Position numbers and translations under genes: made by a program
In this document: one piece after another, positions 1 to 10,563 of the stretch
How the letters are laid out: each line of letters opens with the position of its first letter
Position numbering within the stretch: the first letter of the stretch is position 1
Notes under the pieces: generated by a model
What the model saw: only the letters and a program-made list of their open reading frames with translations
Databases searched by the model: none
Told to the model about the DNA's origin: nothing
NCBI GenBank assembly: GCA_015179125.1
Contig: WHVA01000218.1
Coordinates: 113,205 to 177,204, forward strand
DNA from: Gautieria morchelliformis
Lineage: Eukaryota > Basidiomycota > Agaricomycetes > Gomphales > Gomphaceae
Direction of reading: 5' to 3'
DNA length: 64,000 nucleotides

Positions 1-437
1 ACATTTCTGGCTCCTTCTGTTGCTTCTTCTGCCACCTCAGCCGCCTCTTTGGCCCTGTCAGCGGCTGCTTCCAGCTTGGCCAGGGTCGTTTCAATGTGCT
101 TTTCGATGTGTCGCAAGACTGCTGCTCCCGCTGCTCTCGTGGCATCCTCCATCATTAGAATGGCCACCGCCCGAACTCCCTCCTGCAGGGTTTTGCCGCT
201 AATGTTGTGTGCAAGTGATAACAGAGCGTAACTTAGCTGTTCTGTCGACAACGGATCATCCTTCGTGTAGTACCCGTGTTTGTCTAGGAACTGCCTCGCT
301 TGCTCTCTGGTTCTGACCGACGTGTTTGGCTCCAACAACAAATCTGACCTAGTTTTGTTGCTGGCTTGTTGTGTGGCACCTGCCCTTGTGCGAGCTTGTG
401 ACGTGGCAGGCGCCTGGGGTTCGACGCTTTGTGGCAT
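1..437 (-). CDS. LINE-type retrotransposon ORF1, N-terminal part (cut by window edge)
   Basis: The minus strand is open from an ATG at 437 to the left edge, giving 145 residues with no stop. The protein starts MPQSVEPQAPATS and continues through a basic, Gln-rich stretch, a small folded region (QARQFLDKHGYYTKDD) and a long Ala/Glu/Lys-rich helix that looks like a coiled coil (KLEAAADRAKEAAEVAEEA). This layout, a short disordered head followed by a coiled coil, is what I recall for ORF1 of basidiomycete Tad-like LINEs, where ORF1 is thought to bind RNA and a zinc knuckle and reverse transcriptase follow. The downstream half lies outside the window, so the family call rests on pattern recognition only. 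It could instead be a host coiled-coil protein. Confidence 0.5.
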   Translation of the reverse strand, partial: MPQSVEPQAPATSQARTRAGATQQASNKTRSDLLLEPNTSVRTREQARQFLDKHGYYTKDDPLSTEQLSYALLSLAHNISGKTLQEGVRAVAILMMEDATRAAGAAVLRHIEKHIETTLAKLEAAADRAKEAAEVAEEATEGARN

Positions 438-908
438 CGTTTTAACGGCTTCTTTTTCAGGGAAGCTCGGTTTCGCCGCTGGCTGTAGTCAGCGATGCAC
501 TGGCGTGCAGTTTAGCAAGCGTGTGCGTAGGGAATGCGATTTTGGGTGTTTTGGTGGTGGTGGTAAGCGTGAGAAAAGTCCCTCTGTCTCGTTGTCTGTG
601 CTCTCTGATGCCGACGTCCATGTGGGGAACACAAAACTGTTGTGATAAACGCAATTATCTTACTCAAATCATTTATATAAAAAGAAACTAATAAAAAAAG
701 AAGAGAAAATCAAAACAAAAAAAAATCAAAAGAAACACAAACTACATTCACGATAGACGTCGGCGCAAACGACGATCACACAAATCTTACGACACGCTAT
801 ATTACCCATAGATCGGGTAGTATACAGGAGTTCGAGCGTCGGCCACATGCGGTCGATCAGGGACGGCGCGCCTATCGGGTGATGGTATCAGCCATGACGT
901 CGACAGGT
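438..908. other. Non-coding: putative LINE 5' leader and AT-rich spacer
   Basis: No supported gene. The stretch contains a pyrimidine-poor, A-rich block at about 670-735 and then ordinary sequence up to the target duplication of the Ty3 element at 909-913. The first 200 bases next to the LINE ATG may be its 5' untranslated region. Confidence 0.4.
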
Positions 909-913
909 GCCAG

Positions 914-1382
914 TGTAAGGGCAACCCTGGCTAGTCATGGAGATCACACTACCACACAACTGACAAGGGGAAATCCAAAGTATGTATAAATGAACAGAGC
1001 ATACAAGAGAGGGGGTTCTCACCTGACAAGGGGAAATCCAAAGAGAAAAGTCTAAGGAGCCCCCAATGTCAGCGAGCCCGTATTATACTACGCTGCGCAA
1101 CCAGGGACAACGCTTGGCACCCGCCATCAACCCTGCATCCACCTGACCCTTGATCGACCCTTGATGCCACCTATTATGCGAGTCGCTTGATTTCCGACAC
1201 TGTTCCGGGGCGGAAGTCGGAAATCGGAGTGGAACTGGCAAGGCGAACGGAACTGGTGGAAGTTCTCCCAGAAGCGGAATCGTTCCCGAAAGCGGATGCG
1301 GAGATGGAATCGGAACCGGAAGCGGAGTCGGAACTGGGTGTGGTGTCGGAACTGGAAATGGAAAACAGGGTGTCCCCTGACA
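914..1382 (-). repeat. 3' LTR of Ty3 element 1
   Basis: 469 bp, same length as the 5' LTR and different at three positions, which indicates a recent insertion. The adjoining target duplication is GCCAG (909-913). Confidence 0.95.
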
Positions 1383-4300
1383 TCACCCCCCTCTAGCATG
1401 CTGCGTCCTCGAAGTGCGGGACACAAGGGATTGAAATGCCAGCGAGCGGATTCGGCGAGGGGCACCTGGATGTGTCCTGTAGAACTCCCGGAGTTTGTCA
1501 GGAGCGGAAACATCTTGCTCTGGGACCCACGAATTCTCCTCGTACCCATACCCTTCCCATTTCACGAGGAATTGGAGTCGTCCTCGCACAAACCGGCTGT
1601 CCAGGATCCGTTCTACCACGTAGTGCTCTTCCCCATCTACAATTTCTGGCGGAGGTGGCGGATGAGCCTTCCGATGTGGAATTGGGTCCTCAAGCATAGG
1701 GAGTAACTTCACCACGTTGAAGACGGGGTGGAGGCGGGACATGGACATCGGAAGTCGGAGGCGGTATGCATTCCGTCCAACCCTCCGCATCACTGTGAAG
1801 GGCCCAAGGTAGCGGTGGGCAAGCTTCTGCGAAGGGCGTGTGGTGCGGATGTCGCTTGCATCTAGGTACACCTTGTCTCCAACTTGGTACTCCGGGGCAG
1901 GAACCCGGCGTCGGTTGTAGTACCTTGCCATGTCATCCTTGGCCTTCGCAAGGGCCGACTTGGCTTCCGAAAGGGTGGAGTCCATGCGGTCTCGGAACTC
2001 ATTGACCGTCTCGAGTCGGGAGTCAGCCTGGCGTGGTTCGAAGCCCATCCGCGGGTGTCATCCGGAGTCAAGCATGAAGGGAGTCTGTTGCGTGGCGGAA
2101 TGGACATGGTTGTTGTATTGGAATTCCGCCAGCGGAAGTAACTCATCCCAGTCATCCTGCCTCTCATTGACAAAGAGGCGGAGATATTGCTCCAACTCCT
2201 GATTGACCCGTTCCGTCTGTCCGTCGCCCTGCGGATGGTACGCTGTGGTGGTAGCCAGCTTTATGCCGAGCAGGCGGTAGAGCTCCCGAGTCAGTTCCGC
2301 GACAAACTGCGGACCTCGGTCGGAAACAACTTGCTTCGGGAGCCCATGCAACTTCCAGACATGTGCAAGGAACAGGCGGGCCGCTCCGAGGGCTGTGATC
2401 GTCGTGTGCGTCGGAATGAAGTGGGACACCTTGCTCACCGAATCCACGACGTTCATGATCGCGTCGTAGCCATGAGACTCTGGGAGTTCAACGATGAAGT
2501 CGACACTGATGGTGTCCCAGCGGGATTCGGGAATCGGGAGCGGAACAAGTTCTCCGACGGGCGGACGTCGTTGCGCTTTGGTTCGGAGACAAAGGTCACA
2601 CGTCTTCACGTACTGTCCGATGTAGCGGGACATCTGAGGCCACCAGTAATTCCGAGCCACTAACTCCAGCGTCTTCCACCTGCCAGCATGCCCAGCGACC
2701 CGTGTGTCATGGTGCTGGGACACGATGCGACGGCGGAGGTCCGCCCCACCCGGAACATAGACCTTGCCTCTGAAGTGGAGCAGTCCATCACGTTCCGACC
2801 ATTCCGCTGCCCGTACAGACCGTGAGTGCCCCTTCCGGAGTTCCTCCACTGCCTTCACCACCGACTCCTCCTTCTCTCCATTCCGGTACTGCCTCCGGAT
2901 ATCCCGGAGCATTTCCGCTTCCGCCCCAACTGCAGTTACTCCTTCTAGGGCACGGATTGCAAAGAGACTTGGGCGGAGCAGTGTCATATCCGCGTTGTCT
3001 CCACTTCCGCTTCCGTGATCCGCGCGGCGGGATAGGGCATCGGGCTTGCCCATGGTGCGGCCGGGGCGGTGGTGGAGCATGAAGTCAAACCGGGACAGGT
3101 GTAGGGACCACCGTGCTTGTCGTCGGTTCAGCTTCTTAGCCATGCGGAAATACTCGAGGTTCTTGTGGTCTGTCCAGATCTCAAAAGGGCATAGAGCACC
3201 CTCGAGGAAGTGTCGCCACTCCTCCAGCGCTCAGATGATTGCCAGCATCTCCTTGTCATGGATCTCATAGTTCCGCTCGACCGGACTAAGGCTCTTAGAG
3301 AAGAAGGCAATCGGATGCCACCCCCCACCATCTTCCGATGACTGCTGTGACAAGACCGCTCCGGTAGCTGCGTCGGAAGAATCCGCCTCGACTCGATAAG
3401 GGCGAGAGTCGTCGGGAAAGATCAGGACCGGGGCGGAAGTGATCAGCTCCTTGAGTTTGTCAAAGGAAGTCTGTTCCGGCTCTCCCCACCGCCATCCAAC
3501 CTCCTTCTTGGTGAGGTCGAAGAGGGCACGGGCGTGGCAGGAGAAGTCCTTGATGAACTGCCGGTAGAAATTGACAAACCCAATGAAGGACTGGACCTCC
3601 TTCTTGTTTCGCGGCGTGGGCCAATCCGATACACCGGAAACTTTGACTGGGTCCATTTCCACCTTTCCTTCCGACACAATCACCCCAAGATACTCTATCC
3701 GCGTCCGCTCAAATTCGCACTTTTCCGGCTTGAGACACAGGTTGTACTCCCGGAGCCGTTCCAGCACTCTCCGCACGACTTCCCGATGTTCGGACATTGT
3801 TTTCGTGAAAATGAGGATGTCATCGAGGTAGACGCAGACAACCCCTTCTGCTATCATGTCACGGAAAATGTCATTCATCATCGTCTGGAATGTGGCGGGA
3901 CTGTTGGTGAGGCCAAAGAACATGACCTGTGGCTCAAAGAGTCCTCGATTGGTGCGGAATGCGGCCTTCCACTCGTCTCCCTCCCGGATCCGGACATTGT
4001 TGAAGCCCCAGCGGACATCCAGCTTAGTGAAGTACCTCGCCCCACGGAGTTGTGTGATCAGTTCGGAAATGAGTGGAATGGGGTACCGGTTCTTGATCGT
4101 GATCGCATTCAAGGTCCGGTAGTCCTGCACAAGTCTGAGCGAGCCATCCTTCTTCTTGATGAAGAACACCGGAGATGCCATGGGTGACTTGGAGGGGCGG
4201 ATCCTCCCTGTACGGAGGTTTTCCGCAAGGAACGCATCGAGCTCTACCTGCTCCTTGGGTGACAGCGGGTAGACCTTGCAGTTGGTGGGCTTTGACCCAG

Positions 4301-5246
4301 GCTCCAACTCGATGGCGTGGTCCCACAGCTTCCGTGGAGGCAGGGTATCGAACGACTCCTTGGAAAAGACGTCCTCGAACTCTTGCAGGTACTCCGGAAT
4401 TTCCGCCTCTACTCTATCATGCCTCTTGGAGGCTTCAGCAAGGCGTTGCGAAATATTTCCGGTGGCGCGGATGTGTTCCGCTTCCGGGCCGAGTCGGATG
4501 ACGTCGGAATCGGAATCGGAATCGGAAGTGGGATCCGGTTCAAATTCCGCTTCCGAGTCTTCTTCTGCAAGCAGTGGATGGGGGCCAGAACGACATGTCT
4601 GTATGAGCCGTTCAGTCTTCCGCTGCTCCTGGCGCTCCTTCCGCAGTTCCGACCTGCACATGTGACACTTGGCTGGACACCGACTCATCAGTACCTTCCG
4701 AGTCTGCCAATTGATCTCCGGGTTGTGCTCCTGAAGCCAGGTAAACCCGAGGATGATGTCCTGCTTCCCCAGGCTGGTGACTGCAAAGGAAGTGCGTTCT
4801 GAGTGTCCATCGTAGCGGAGAATTGTGTCTACTATCTCCATGATGGACCCTGCCTCATTGGGGCTTCCATCCACATTGAACACCGGGATTGCACGTTGCA
4901 ACTTCCGCGTGGTCAGTCGGTTCCGTTCCACATAGTCCCGGTCCATAAACTGACCAGTGGCCCCGCAATCGACAAGGGCGGGTCCGTATTTGACTTCCGC
5001 CGTATCTGTCATCTGGATCTCCACCTTAATGACTAGTGACTTGGGGCCAGGGGTGGCAGCAACAACATAGCGCTTCGGAAGGCGTCTCTCCCAAGGGTGG
5101 ATGCGGGATGGATGGGGTGTCAGATTTGGTTTTTGTGTGACTTTATCCGGTGGGTCTGTACAAAGTGAGGGGAGTGGGGGCTTTTCATTCTCTACTTCAA
5201 GACAGGCAAACCGGTTATGTACAGGCAGCAGGGGCACACATCTCAC
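1383..5246 (-). pseudogene. pol: Pol of Ty3 element 1 with two nonsense codons
   Basis: One reading frame of about 1287 codons broken only by TGA at 3231-3233 (after HDKEMLAII) and at 2058-2060 (after TPFMLDSG). Domains in order are a retropepsin-like protease (ALVDCGATGQF), reverse transcriptase (KKKDGSLRLVQDYR; catalytic YLDD in VCVYLDDILIF), RNase H (RVEADSSDAATG), integrase with an HHCC finger (HDTRVAGHAG, CDLCLRTK) and a DDE core (TISVDFI, VVSDRGPQF), and a C-terminal chromodomain (HYVVERILDSRFVRGRLQ, VKWEGYGYEENSW). In related pol proteins both stop positions carry Arg, so each is best explained as CGA changed to TGA. The chromodomain is expected to steer integration towards modified histones. 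Without readthrough this copy cannot make active integrase. Confidence 0.93.
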
Positions 5247-6418
5247 CCGCTGCGTGTCACAAAATCCGATGCATCTTCCACTTCCGGTAGACCATGTTCC
5301 GCATTTTCGGAAAGCTCTTCCGCAGTGGGCACTCCGTTTATGTCTGCAAGCGCGAGGAACTGCGGAAGGATCTCGAGTTTCTCCTCTGTGGTCATAAGCC
5401 GGATATCAAAGGCTTGGGGGCACTCGCGAGCATAGTGGCCTGGTTGTCGGCAGCGGAAGCAGGTGATAGTTCCGTGGCCTTTTCCGCGCATGCGGTCAAC
5501 ATCCATCGGGGCAGGGCCACTCTTCGAGGGAGGAGGGCTATGGTTCCTAATAGGAGCAGGCGGAGCAAGCATCGGAAATAATTTCCGTGTGGGAATGAAT
5601 GCGCTTCCGGGTTTTGGCACAGGTTGAGTAGGACGAGCGGAACTGCGTGTCGTGTTCCGACTCGTCTCCACGAAGGCCTCATTTGCCTCCCTGTTCCGAG
5701 AAACCTTCTGCGCAGCTTGGTACCACCCTTCCGGGTCATCAAAATCCGGAGCTCCATCCCCAAGCAGCGCAACTTGGTTCTGGAGCGTCGGATCAAGTCC
5801 TCGTCGGAATTTGATGACGATCGTCTTGTCGTCGTCATATTCCGCAAGGTCGATGAGCTCCTGGAAGCGATCGATGTAGTCATCGACCGGATCTTTGGCC
5901 TGGTACCAGCTCGTCCCCTCGAGCTTTGTAAGGGCTGTGAGCTGCTCGTTTTTCGGGCAGAACTGGTCGGAAAATGTTTTCTCGAACGCGTCCCAGTCCC
6001 GGAAGTAGTTCCCCTTGCCCTTTGCTTCATGTCGGATCACCTTGTTTGCAAAACGGGCTGCGCGGTCCGATTTGAAAAAGGACAACGTCCAGTGAATCCG
6101 AGCCTGGTCGTTCGGAAAGAGGTCTCCGACAATTGCGAAGTAGATGCTGCATGTGTTGAAGAATGCGCGTCCCTTCTCCCGATCTCCGTCAAAGTCCGCC
6201 GGAGTTGCGGGTTTGACCTTTGCTAACTTCGCGGACATCCTCTTTTCCGCTAGTTCCGCTTTTCCGAAATCCGGATCATCCAGCATTTCATTTCCACCAC
6301 CTTGTGGAATATCTAACTTAGCCAAAATCGCTTGTAAGGCTGTTTCAATCGCGTCGGTCTTCATCCGGTTCCGCGTCAATTCCTCCTCCATATTCCGAAG
6401 ACGATCGTCCGGATCCAT
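5243..6418 (-). CDS. gag: Gag of Ty3 element 1
   Basis: 391 residues from the first ATG of the frame at 6418 (MDPDDRLRNMEEELTRNRM). The frame is also open upstream into the LTR, without an ATG. Residues 15-40 form a heptad-like helix, the middle holds the retrotransposon gag capsid-type domain (PADFDGDREKGRAFF to about residue 215), and a Pro-rich linker leads to a CCHC knuckle, CFRCRQPGHYARECP, near residue 325. Gag would assemble the virus-like particle and package the RNA. The stop at 5243-5245 overlaps the pol frame, which lies one base back, so Gag-Pol would need a -1 shift in the overlap. I see no canonical slippery heptamer there. No internal stop was found. Confidence 0.9.
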   Translation of the reverse strand: MDPDDRLRNMEEELTRNRMKTDAIETALQAILAKLDIPQGGGNEMLDDPDFGKAELAEKRMSAKLAKVKPATPADFDGDREKGRAFFNTCSIYFAIVGDLFPNDQARIHWTLSFFKSDRAARFANKVIRHEAKGKGNYFRDWDAFEKTFSDQFCPKNEQLTALTKLEGTSWYQAKDPVDDYIDRFQELIDLAEYDDDKTIVIKFRRGLDPTLQNQVALLGDGAPDFDDPEGWYQAAQKVSRNREANEAFVETSRNTTRSSARPTQPVPKPGSAFIPTRKLFPMLAPPAPIRNHSPPPSKSGPAPMDVDRMRGKGHGTITCFRCRQPGHYARECPQAFDIRLMTTEEKLEILPQFLALADINGVPTAEELSENAEHGLPEVEDASDFVTRSG

Positions 6419-6590
6419 GTTGGAAGGAGAAATATGGGACGGGATTTCCGGGGTTGGGAGCTCGACGTAAGAAGAGGGGCTGTCGTACGCTGTATGTGCG
6501 GAAGAGGTTGCGATCTCCGAGTCGCTGTCTCCGATTCCGAACGCACCTATGGCGAATGCAACGCACAGTACGACCGCCGGTCCTCTAGGG

Positions 6591-6605
6591 GAGAGACTTT
6601 TCTGC
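6591..6605 (-). other. Putative self-primer-binding site of Ty3 element 1
   Basis: The first bases downstream of the 5' LTR read GCAGAAAAGTCTCTC in the mRNA sense. They do not begin with TGG, as a tRNA 3'-end site normally would. Ten of them (AGAAAAGTCT, 6603-6594) are the exact reverse complement of AGACTTTTCT at 6745-6736, the predicted 5' end of the element's own mRNA. In Tf1 and sushi-like elements the 5' end of the mRNA folds back onto such a site and is cut to prime reverse transcription. Confidence 0.6.
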
Positions 6606-7074
6606 TGTAAGGGCAACCCTGGCTAGTCGTGGAGATCACACTACCACACAACTGACAAGGGGAAATCCAAAGTATGTATAAATGAACAGAGCATACAAGA
6701 GAGGGGGTTCTCACCTGACAAGGGGAAATCCAAAGAGAAAAGTCTAAGGACCCCCCAATGTCAGCGAGCCCGTATTATACTACGCTGCGCAACCAGGGAC
6801 AACGCTTGGCACCCGCCATCAACCCTGCATCCCCCTGACCCTTGATCGACCCTTGATGCCACCTATTATGCGAGTCGCTTGATTTCCGACACTGTTCCGG
6901 GGCGGAAGTCGGAAATCGGAGTGGAACTGGCAAGGCGAACGGAACTGGTGGAAGTTCTCCCAGAAGCGGAATCGTTCCCGAAAGCGGATGCGGAGATGGA
7001 ATCGGAACCGGAAGCGGAGTCGGAACTGGGTGTGGTGTCGGAACTGGAAATGGAAAACAGGGTGTCCCCTGACA
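6606..7074 (-). repeat. 5' LTR of Ty3 element 1
   Basis: 469 bp, TGTCAG...TTACA when read on the minus strand. It contains a TATA-like box at 6773-6779 and a predicted mRNA start near 6745. The U3 part is unusually rich in the motif CGGAA spaced by about 6 or 12 bases. Confidence 0.95.
6773..6779 (-). promoter_or_regulatory. TATA-like box of the Ty3 element 1 LTR
   Basis: TATAATA on the minus strand, 34 nt upstream of the sequence AGACTTTTCT at 6745-6736. That spacing fits a TATA-directed start at AGAC, which would mark the U3/R border. Confidence 0.5.
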
Positions 7075-7079
7075 GCCAG

Positions 7080-8240
7080 GCCATAGGTACCGAGGGGTAC
7101 GGGCACCAAACGCCGCAGAGAATAGTAGACTGCGCAGGGGTACAGGGTGTTGTGGAGTGACCTGAGAAAGTCATCTGCAACACATATACTCAATCAGCTG
7201 CCACACAAGAGAGGCACAGAGACAGCGGCCCCATCTCCAAGCCTAGCATTTATGCTAGGCAGGGCAAATATAGTATCATTCTCTATTCTAGCTCCATGAC
7301 ACGTCTCACTGGCTATTATCTCAGTATTATGTTGACAGGGGCTTTGTATACTAGGTATAGACCCTTGCTCCAAAGCCCAGAGAATCCTAACATCATCCCC
7401 ATCACCCCATGACATTATGACTATTAATTAGTCACTCCCTAGTTACAAACAGCCTTCCCGACCCATTTATCTAGTATCTTGAGTACTAGTACTTACTACT
7501 AAAATAGTATAAATAGCTAGCACGAATGTATGAACAAAATTATCCAGAATCGATTTTTTCTGCCTCCTGAAATTGCTGTAATCTTGTTTGATAGTTACAG
7601 AGCTCAGTTCTTAACAGTTTATTCTAAATCTTCGTTGAGAGTCTACTATCACTGTTTACTCTATACTACCTTAAAAGCGAACGCTTTTGATTTGACTATC
7701 CCTTGGATCGACACTGTTCTTCTGACGACACGGTCACGTGACCCTCATTCATCAGCCCCGAAGAGCTTAGTCAGCACACAGAGGGGAGGCGAATATAGTG
7801 GTTTCAACCACTAAGCAACAGATTTCATTTGATAAAAAGGCACTAATTAACATTTTAATCTAAAAAAAAACAGGCAAGGAAGATGTGTGTCTGATGTTCT
7901 GAACGACGGAATGAGTGGCAGGAGTAATACGACTCATGCTATCAATAAAATGGAAAAGTATCATAGTAGATAGGAAAGCAAATATGGGGGGGGGGGGGGA
8001 GGGGGCGGAGGGATTTAATGATCGAAACCGGACATATTGAACGTTCACTGTAATTCTCTGCTTACCCTCAGTACCAGTATGACTATTTCCTTCGTAGCTT
8101 GTACCCTCACCACTGGACGCCACCCGTACGGTGGCGTCTGGTGCGGGCTAGCTTGCCGAAACATTTGGCGCATAACGTCTACTGATACATCAACAATTAG
8201 GAATGTGATACAGATTTTGGAGAGCATGTGTGAGCTCTGA
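7080..8240. other. Non-coding, with a diverged single-arm relative of the foldback element
   Basis: No gene recognised. Roughly 7540-7790 resembles the right arm of the foldback element at 26052-26722. Shared blocks include TTGAGAGTCTACTAT, a palindromic CGAA/GCTT region, CGGTCACGTGACC and AGAGCTTAGTCAGC. A poly-G run of 14 lies near 7987-8000, and a short hairpin with GGACGCCACC and its complement lies near 8115-8140. Confidence 0.55.
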
Positions 8241-8623
8241 GTTACTTTGACCGAATTCCACTGAACCCAAGGGGGCGGCTCATGGTAAGGTTACAGCGAG
8301 ATGAACAACGTTACAGCCTGCAGTCGCGAAACGGTGAGCTATTCGGGTGTGGCCAACCATGGCGCACGGCACCCGACTCACGGTTTGGCGGATATTATTG
8401 CAGTAGGACGGTATCAAGTCAGACACATCATAGCGACCCGACCGCCCGCTAGCTGCTCGAGCCGTCGAACCTCACTGTTGCAAAATAGAGTCGGCGGGTA
8501 CCGTGACTCGCGTAGTACGTGGCCAGCCACACGACTGACACCCGAGTCGCTACCGCAACAATCGCGAGACAGCTAGCGTGTCTGGCCGGCTTGCGCTAGC
8601 ACGTCCGAGCCCTGTCTCGGAGG

Positions 8624-9276
8624 TAGTGATGGGCAGGGCCCGGCTCGGCCCCAAAGCCCGGGCTTGGGCCCGGCCTGCTCGGGCTCGGGCTTCCCAAATC
8701 CTGAGCCAGGCCCTCACCAGCAGGCCCGGCTCGGCTCGGGCTAAGCCCGGCTTGGGCCGCGGCCTGTTGGTGGGGAACTAGACATGTGTTGCACCTCCAA
8801 CAACAGCACCACCACCCGCCGCCGCCGCCGCTGGCACGGCCAAACAAGCATGCCCATCCCCCCCACCCCCCCTCCACGCACCTGCAGCCCCATACGCACG
8901 CGCACACGCAGCCGCATGTGCACGCCCACCCCCACGCAGACGCCCACACGCACCCGCACACCCACGCGGAGGAGCAAGGCCTGTACCGCGCTGCTCTCGC
9001 TGCAGGGTACAGGTGAAGGAAGGAGACGGCGGGGGTGGGGGCGGGATTTTCAAGGCGCTGGCGGGATGGTGGGGCGGAAGGAGGAGAAGCGCCGGGCGGC
9101 AGCGGTGCCGGCGGGCGCCTACGAGGCCGCGGCTTCAGGGCCCGGCTCGGGCTTGTTAAAACTCGAGCCAGGCCCGGAAGCCCGGCGGGTCAACGGCTTG
9201 GGCCTGGCCCGGCTCGGGCTTTCGGGGGCTCGGCTCGGGCTAAGCCGCGGCCTGGGCCGGGCCGTGCCCATCACTA
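8624..9276. mobile_element. Non-autonomous hAT-type MITE
   Basis: A 653-bp element with terminal inverted repeats TAGTGATGGGCA and (right end, complement) TAGTGATGGGCA, continuing imperfectly into a GGCCCGGCTCGG-like repeat. An exact 8-bp target duplication CTCGGAGG sits at 8616-8623 and 9277-9284. Eight-base duplications and TAGTGATGGGC-like ends are typical of hAT transposons. The interior is GC-rich and carries an alternating CAC/GCAC tract (about 8880-8965) but no transposase, so it must be moved in trans. The corresponding place in arm 2 (34775-34782) is unoccupied. Confidence 0.9.
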
Positions 9277-9504
9277 CTCGGAGGATCTACGCTTCGCGAG
9301 ACAGCATTAGCGCTGCTGGAAGGAATGGTATAAATATTTCCTCTATCAAGCTAGGACCCCCCAAGCGCTTTCCGTAGTACTTCTTTCTCGTATATCTTCC
9401 GCGTCCATAAACCTTTACATAACCATTTACAAAAATGTTCCAACTTTGCCAAACCCTTGTCGCTTTGAAGCAGGTGGTTTCGTGGTGTTGCGAGGCACGA
9501 TGAA

Positions 9505-10563
9505 GTAAAGCTGCCCAGGGTTGAAGCACACATCGCCGAGCGGAACAGGCACTTGACGAGTGCTCCGTGGCTCGCGGTTGATCCCATGGTATGGCCTTGT
9601 CAGCTAACTGACGAGAGGCCGGTGGTTTGCAGGGCTCCCGGCGGTTCGGCATTGATCAGCAAGAGCTCGGTCTTGCTGCCCTGTTCCTCCTCCCCCACCT
9701 CACCAGCCACACTGCCCCTATTCTTCGAGGGCAATTCCTAGACAGTTACGGTGCTCACAATGCCACCTTCTATTCCCAACATCGTCGTCCAGCCCGAGCA
9801 CCGTCACACTGGCGTGATCCCCACCATCTCAGATTATGACGCTGAGAAGGCTGGTCGCCGCTCTGACAAGAAAAATGCACCAGCCTTCTGACTCAAATGC
9901 TAACACGGTGGTTCGGGAGGATCCCAAGGCGTTGGGATTTTTGGCACCCCCTGGAGTTTTCCCTGTCTTGAAGAGGAAGAAGAGGGTTGATTCCTAGGAA
10001 GACCTGTACTTCAAGCGAAGCACGCATCGTCGAGCGGAAGGAGCATTTGACGAGTGCTCCACGGCTCGCGGTTGATCCCATGGTATGGTGGCCTTGTCAG
10101 CTCACTGACGAGAGGTCAGTAGTTAGCAGGACGCCGGGTGATTCGGCATTGATCGGCAAGAGCTCAGACCTACTACCTGTTCCTCCTCTCCCACCTCATC
10201 AGGCAAAGGGGGCGGCGGCATGGTGAGCACCCCAACGGTCGAGGAATTGTCCTCGGAATATTCTCAGAGGGCAATTCCTCGACCGTCACAGTGCTCACCA
10301 TGCCTCCCCCTTCTATTCCCAACATCGCCGTCCAGTCCGAGCACCATCACACTGACACGATCCCCATTCATCTCAGATTATGACGCTGAGGAGACTGTTC
10401 GCCGCTCTGACAAGAAAACTGGAAAGGTGCGTGAGCTTTCTGAATCAGATGCTAACACGCAGGTTCGGGAGGATCCCAAGACGTTGGGATTTTTGGCACC
10501 CCCTGGTGCTTTCCCTGTCTTGAAGAGGAAGAAGTTGAAGAGATTCCTAGGCAGGCATGTACT
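9505..10563. repeat. Tandemly duplicated module of about 500 bp with decayed reading frames
   Basis: Two related copies lie side by side (about 9505-10011 and 9996-10563). Both contain GCTCGCGGTTGATCCCATGG, CAGATTATGACGCTGAG and GGTTCGGGAGGATCCCAA. Each can be read on the plus strand as fragments such as ISDYDAE, RRSDKK and REDPKTLGFLAPPG, but stops and shifts interrupt every frame. I do not recognise the protein. The same pair is present in arm 2 at about 33480-34570. Confidence 0.6.
10222..10299. repeat. Palindrome within arm 1 module
   Basis: GGTGAGCAC...GGTCGAGGAATTG and its near-complement CAATTCCTCGACCG...GTGCTCACC are separated by about 22 bases, forming a stem of about 28 bp. The arm 2 counterpart is at 33845-33922. 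Confidence 0.7.

Larger units (their letters stand above)
914..7074 (-). mobile_element. Near-complete Ty3 chromovirus (element 1)
   Basis: A 6161-bp LTR retrotransposon on the minus strand. Two 469-bp LTRs (6606-7074 and 914-1382) differ by three substitutions. Both begin TG and end CA, and the element is flanked by the 5-bp duplication GCCAG at 909-913 and 7075-7079. Internal order in the mRNA sense is primer-binding site, gag with a CCHC knuckle, then protease, reverse transcriptase, RNase H, integrase and chromodomain, followed by a polypurine tract (AGAGGGGG) next to the 3' LTR. That order and the chromodomain place it in the chromovirus branch of Ty3/gypsy. Coding capacity is intact apart from two nonsense codons in pol, so this copy is probably not autonomous. 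A third LTR of the same family stands alone at 14372-14839. Confidence 0.95.

Noticed and set aside
1127..1706. Frames in the LTR and 3' end of Ty3 element 1 on both strands
   Set aside because: Shadows of the chromodomain end of pol and of the CGGAA-rich U3. The same frames recur with every LTR copy.
8596..9053. Long GC-rich frames on both strands with Gly/Cys or His/Thr-rich products
   Set aside because: They lie wholly inside the hAT MITE and reflect its simple CAC/GCAC composition. No domain, and the element is absent from the sister arm.
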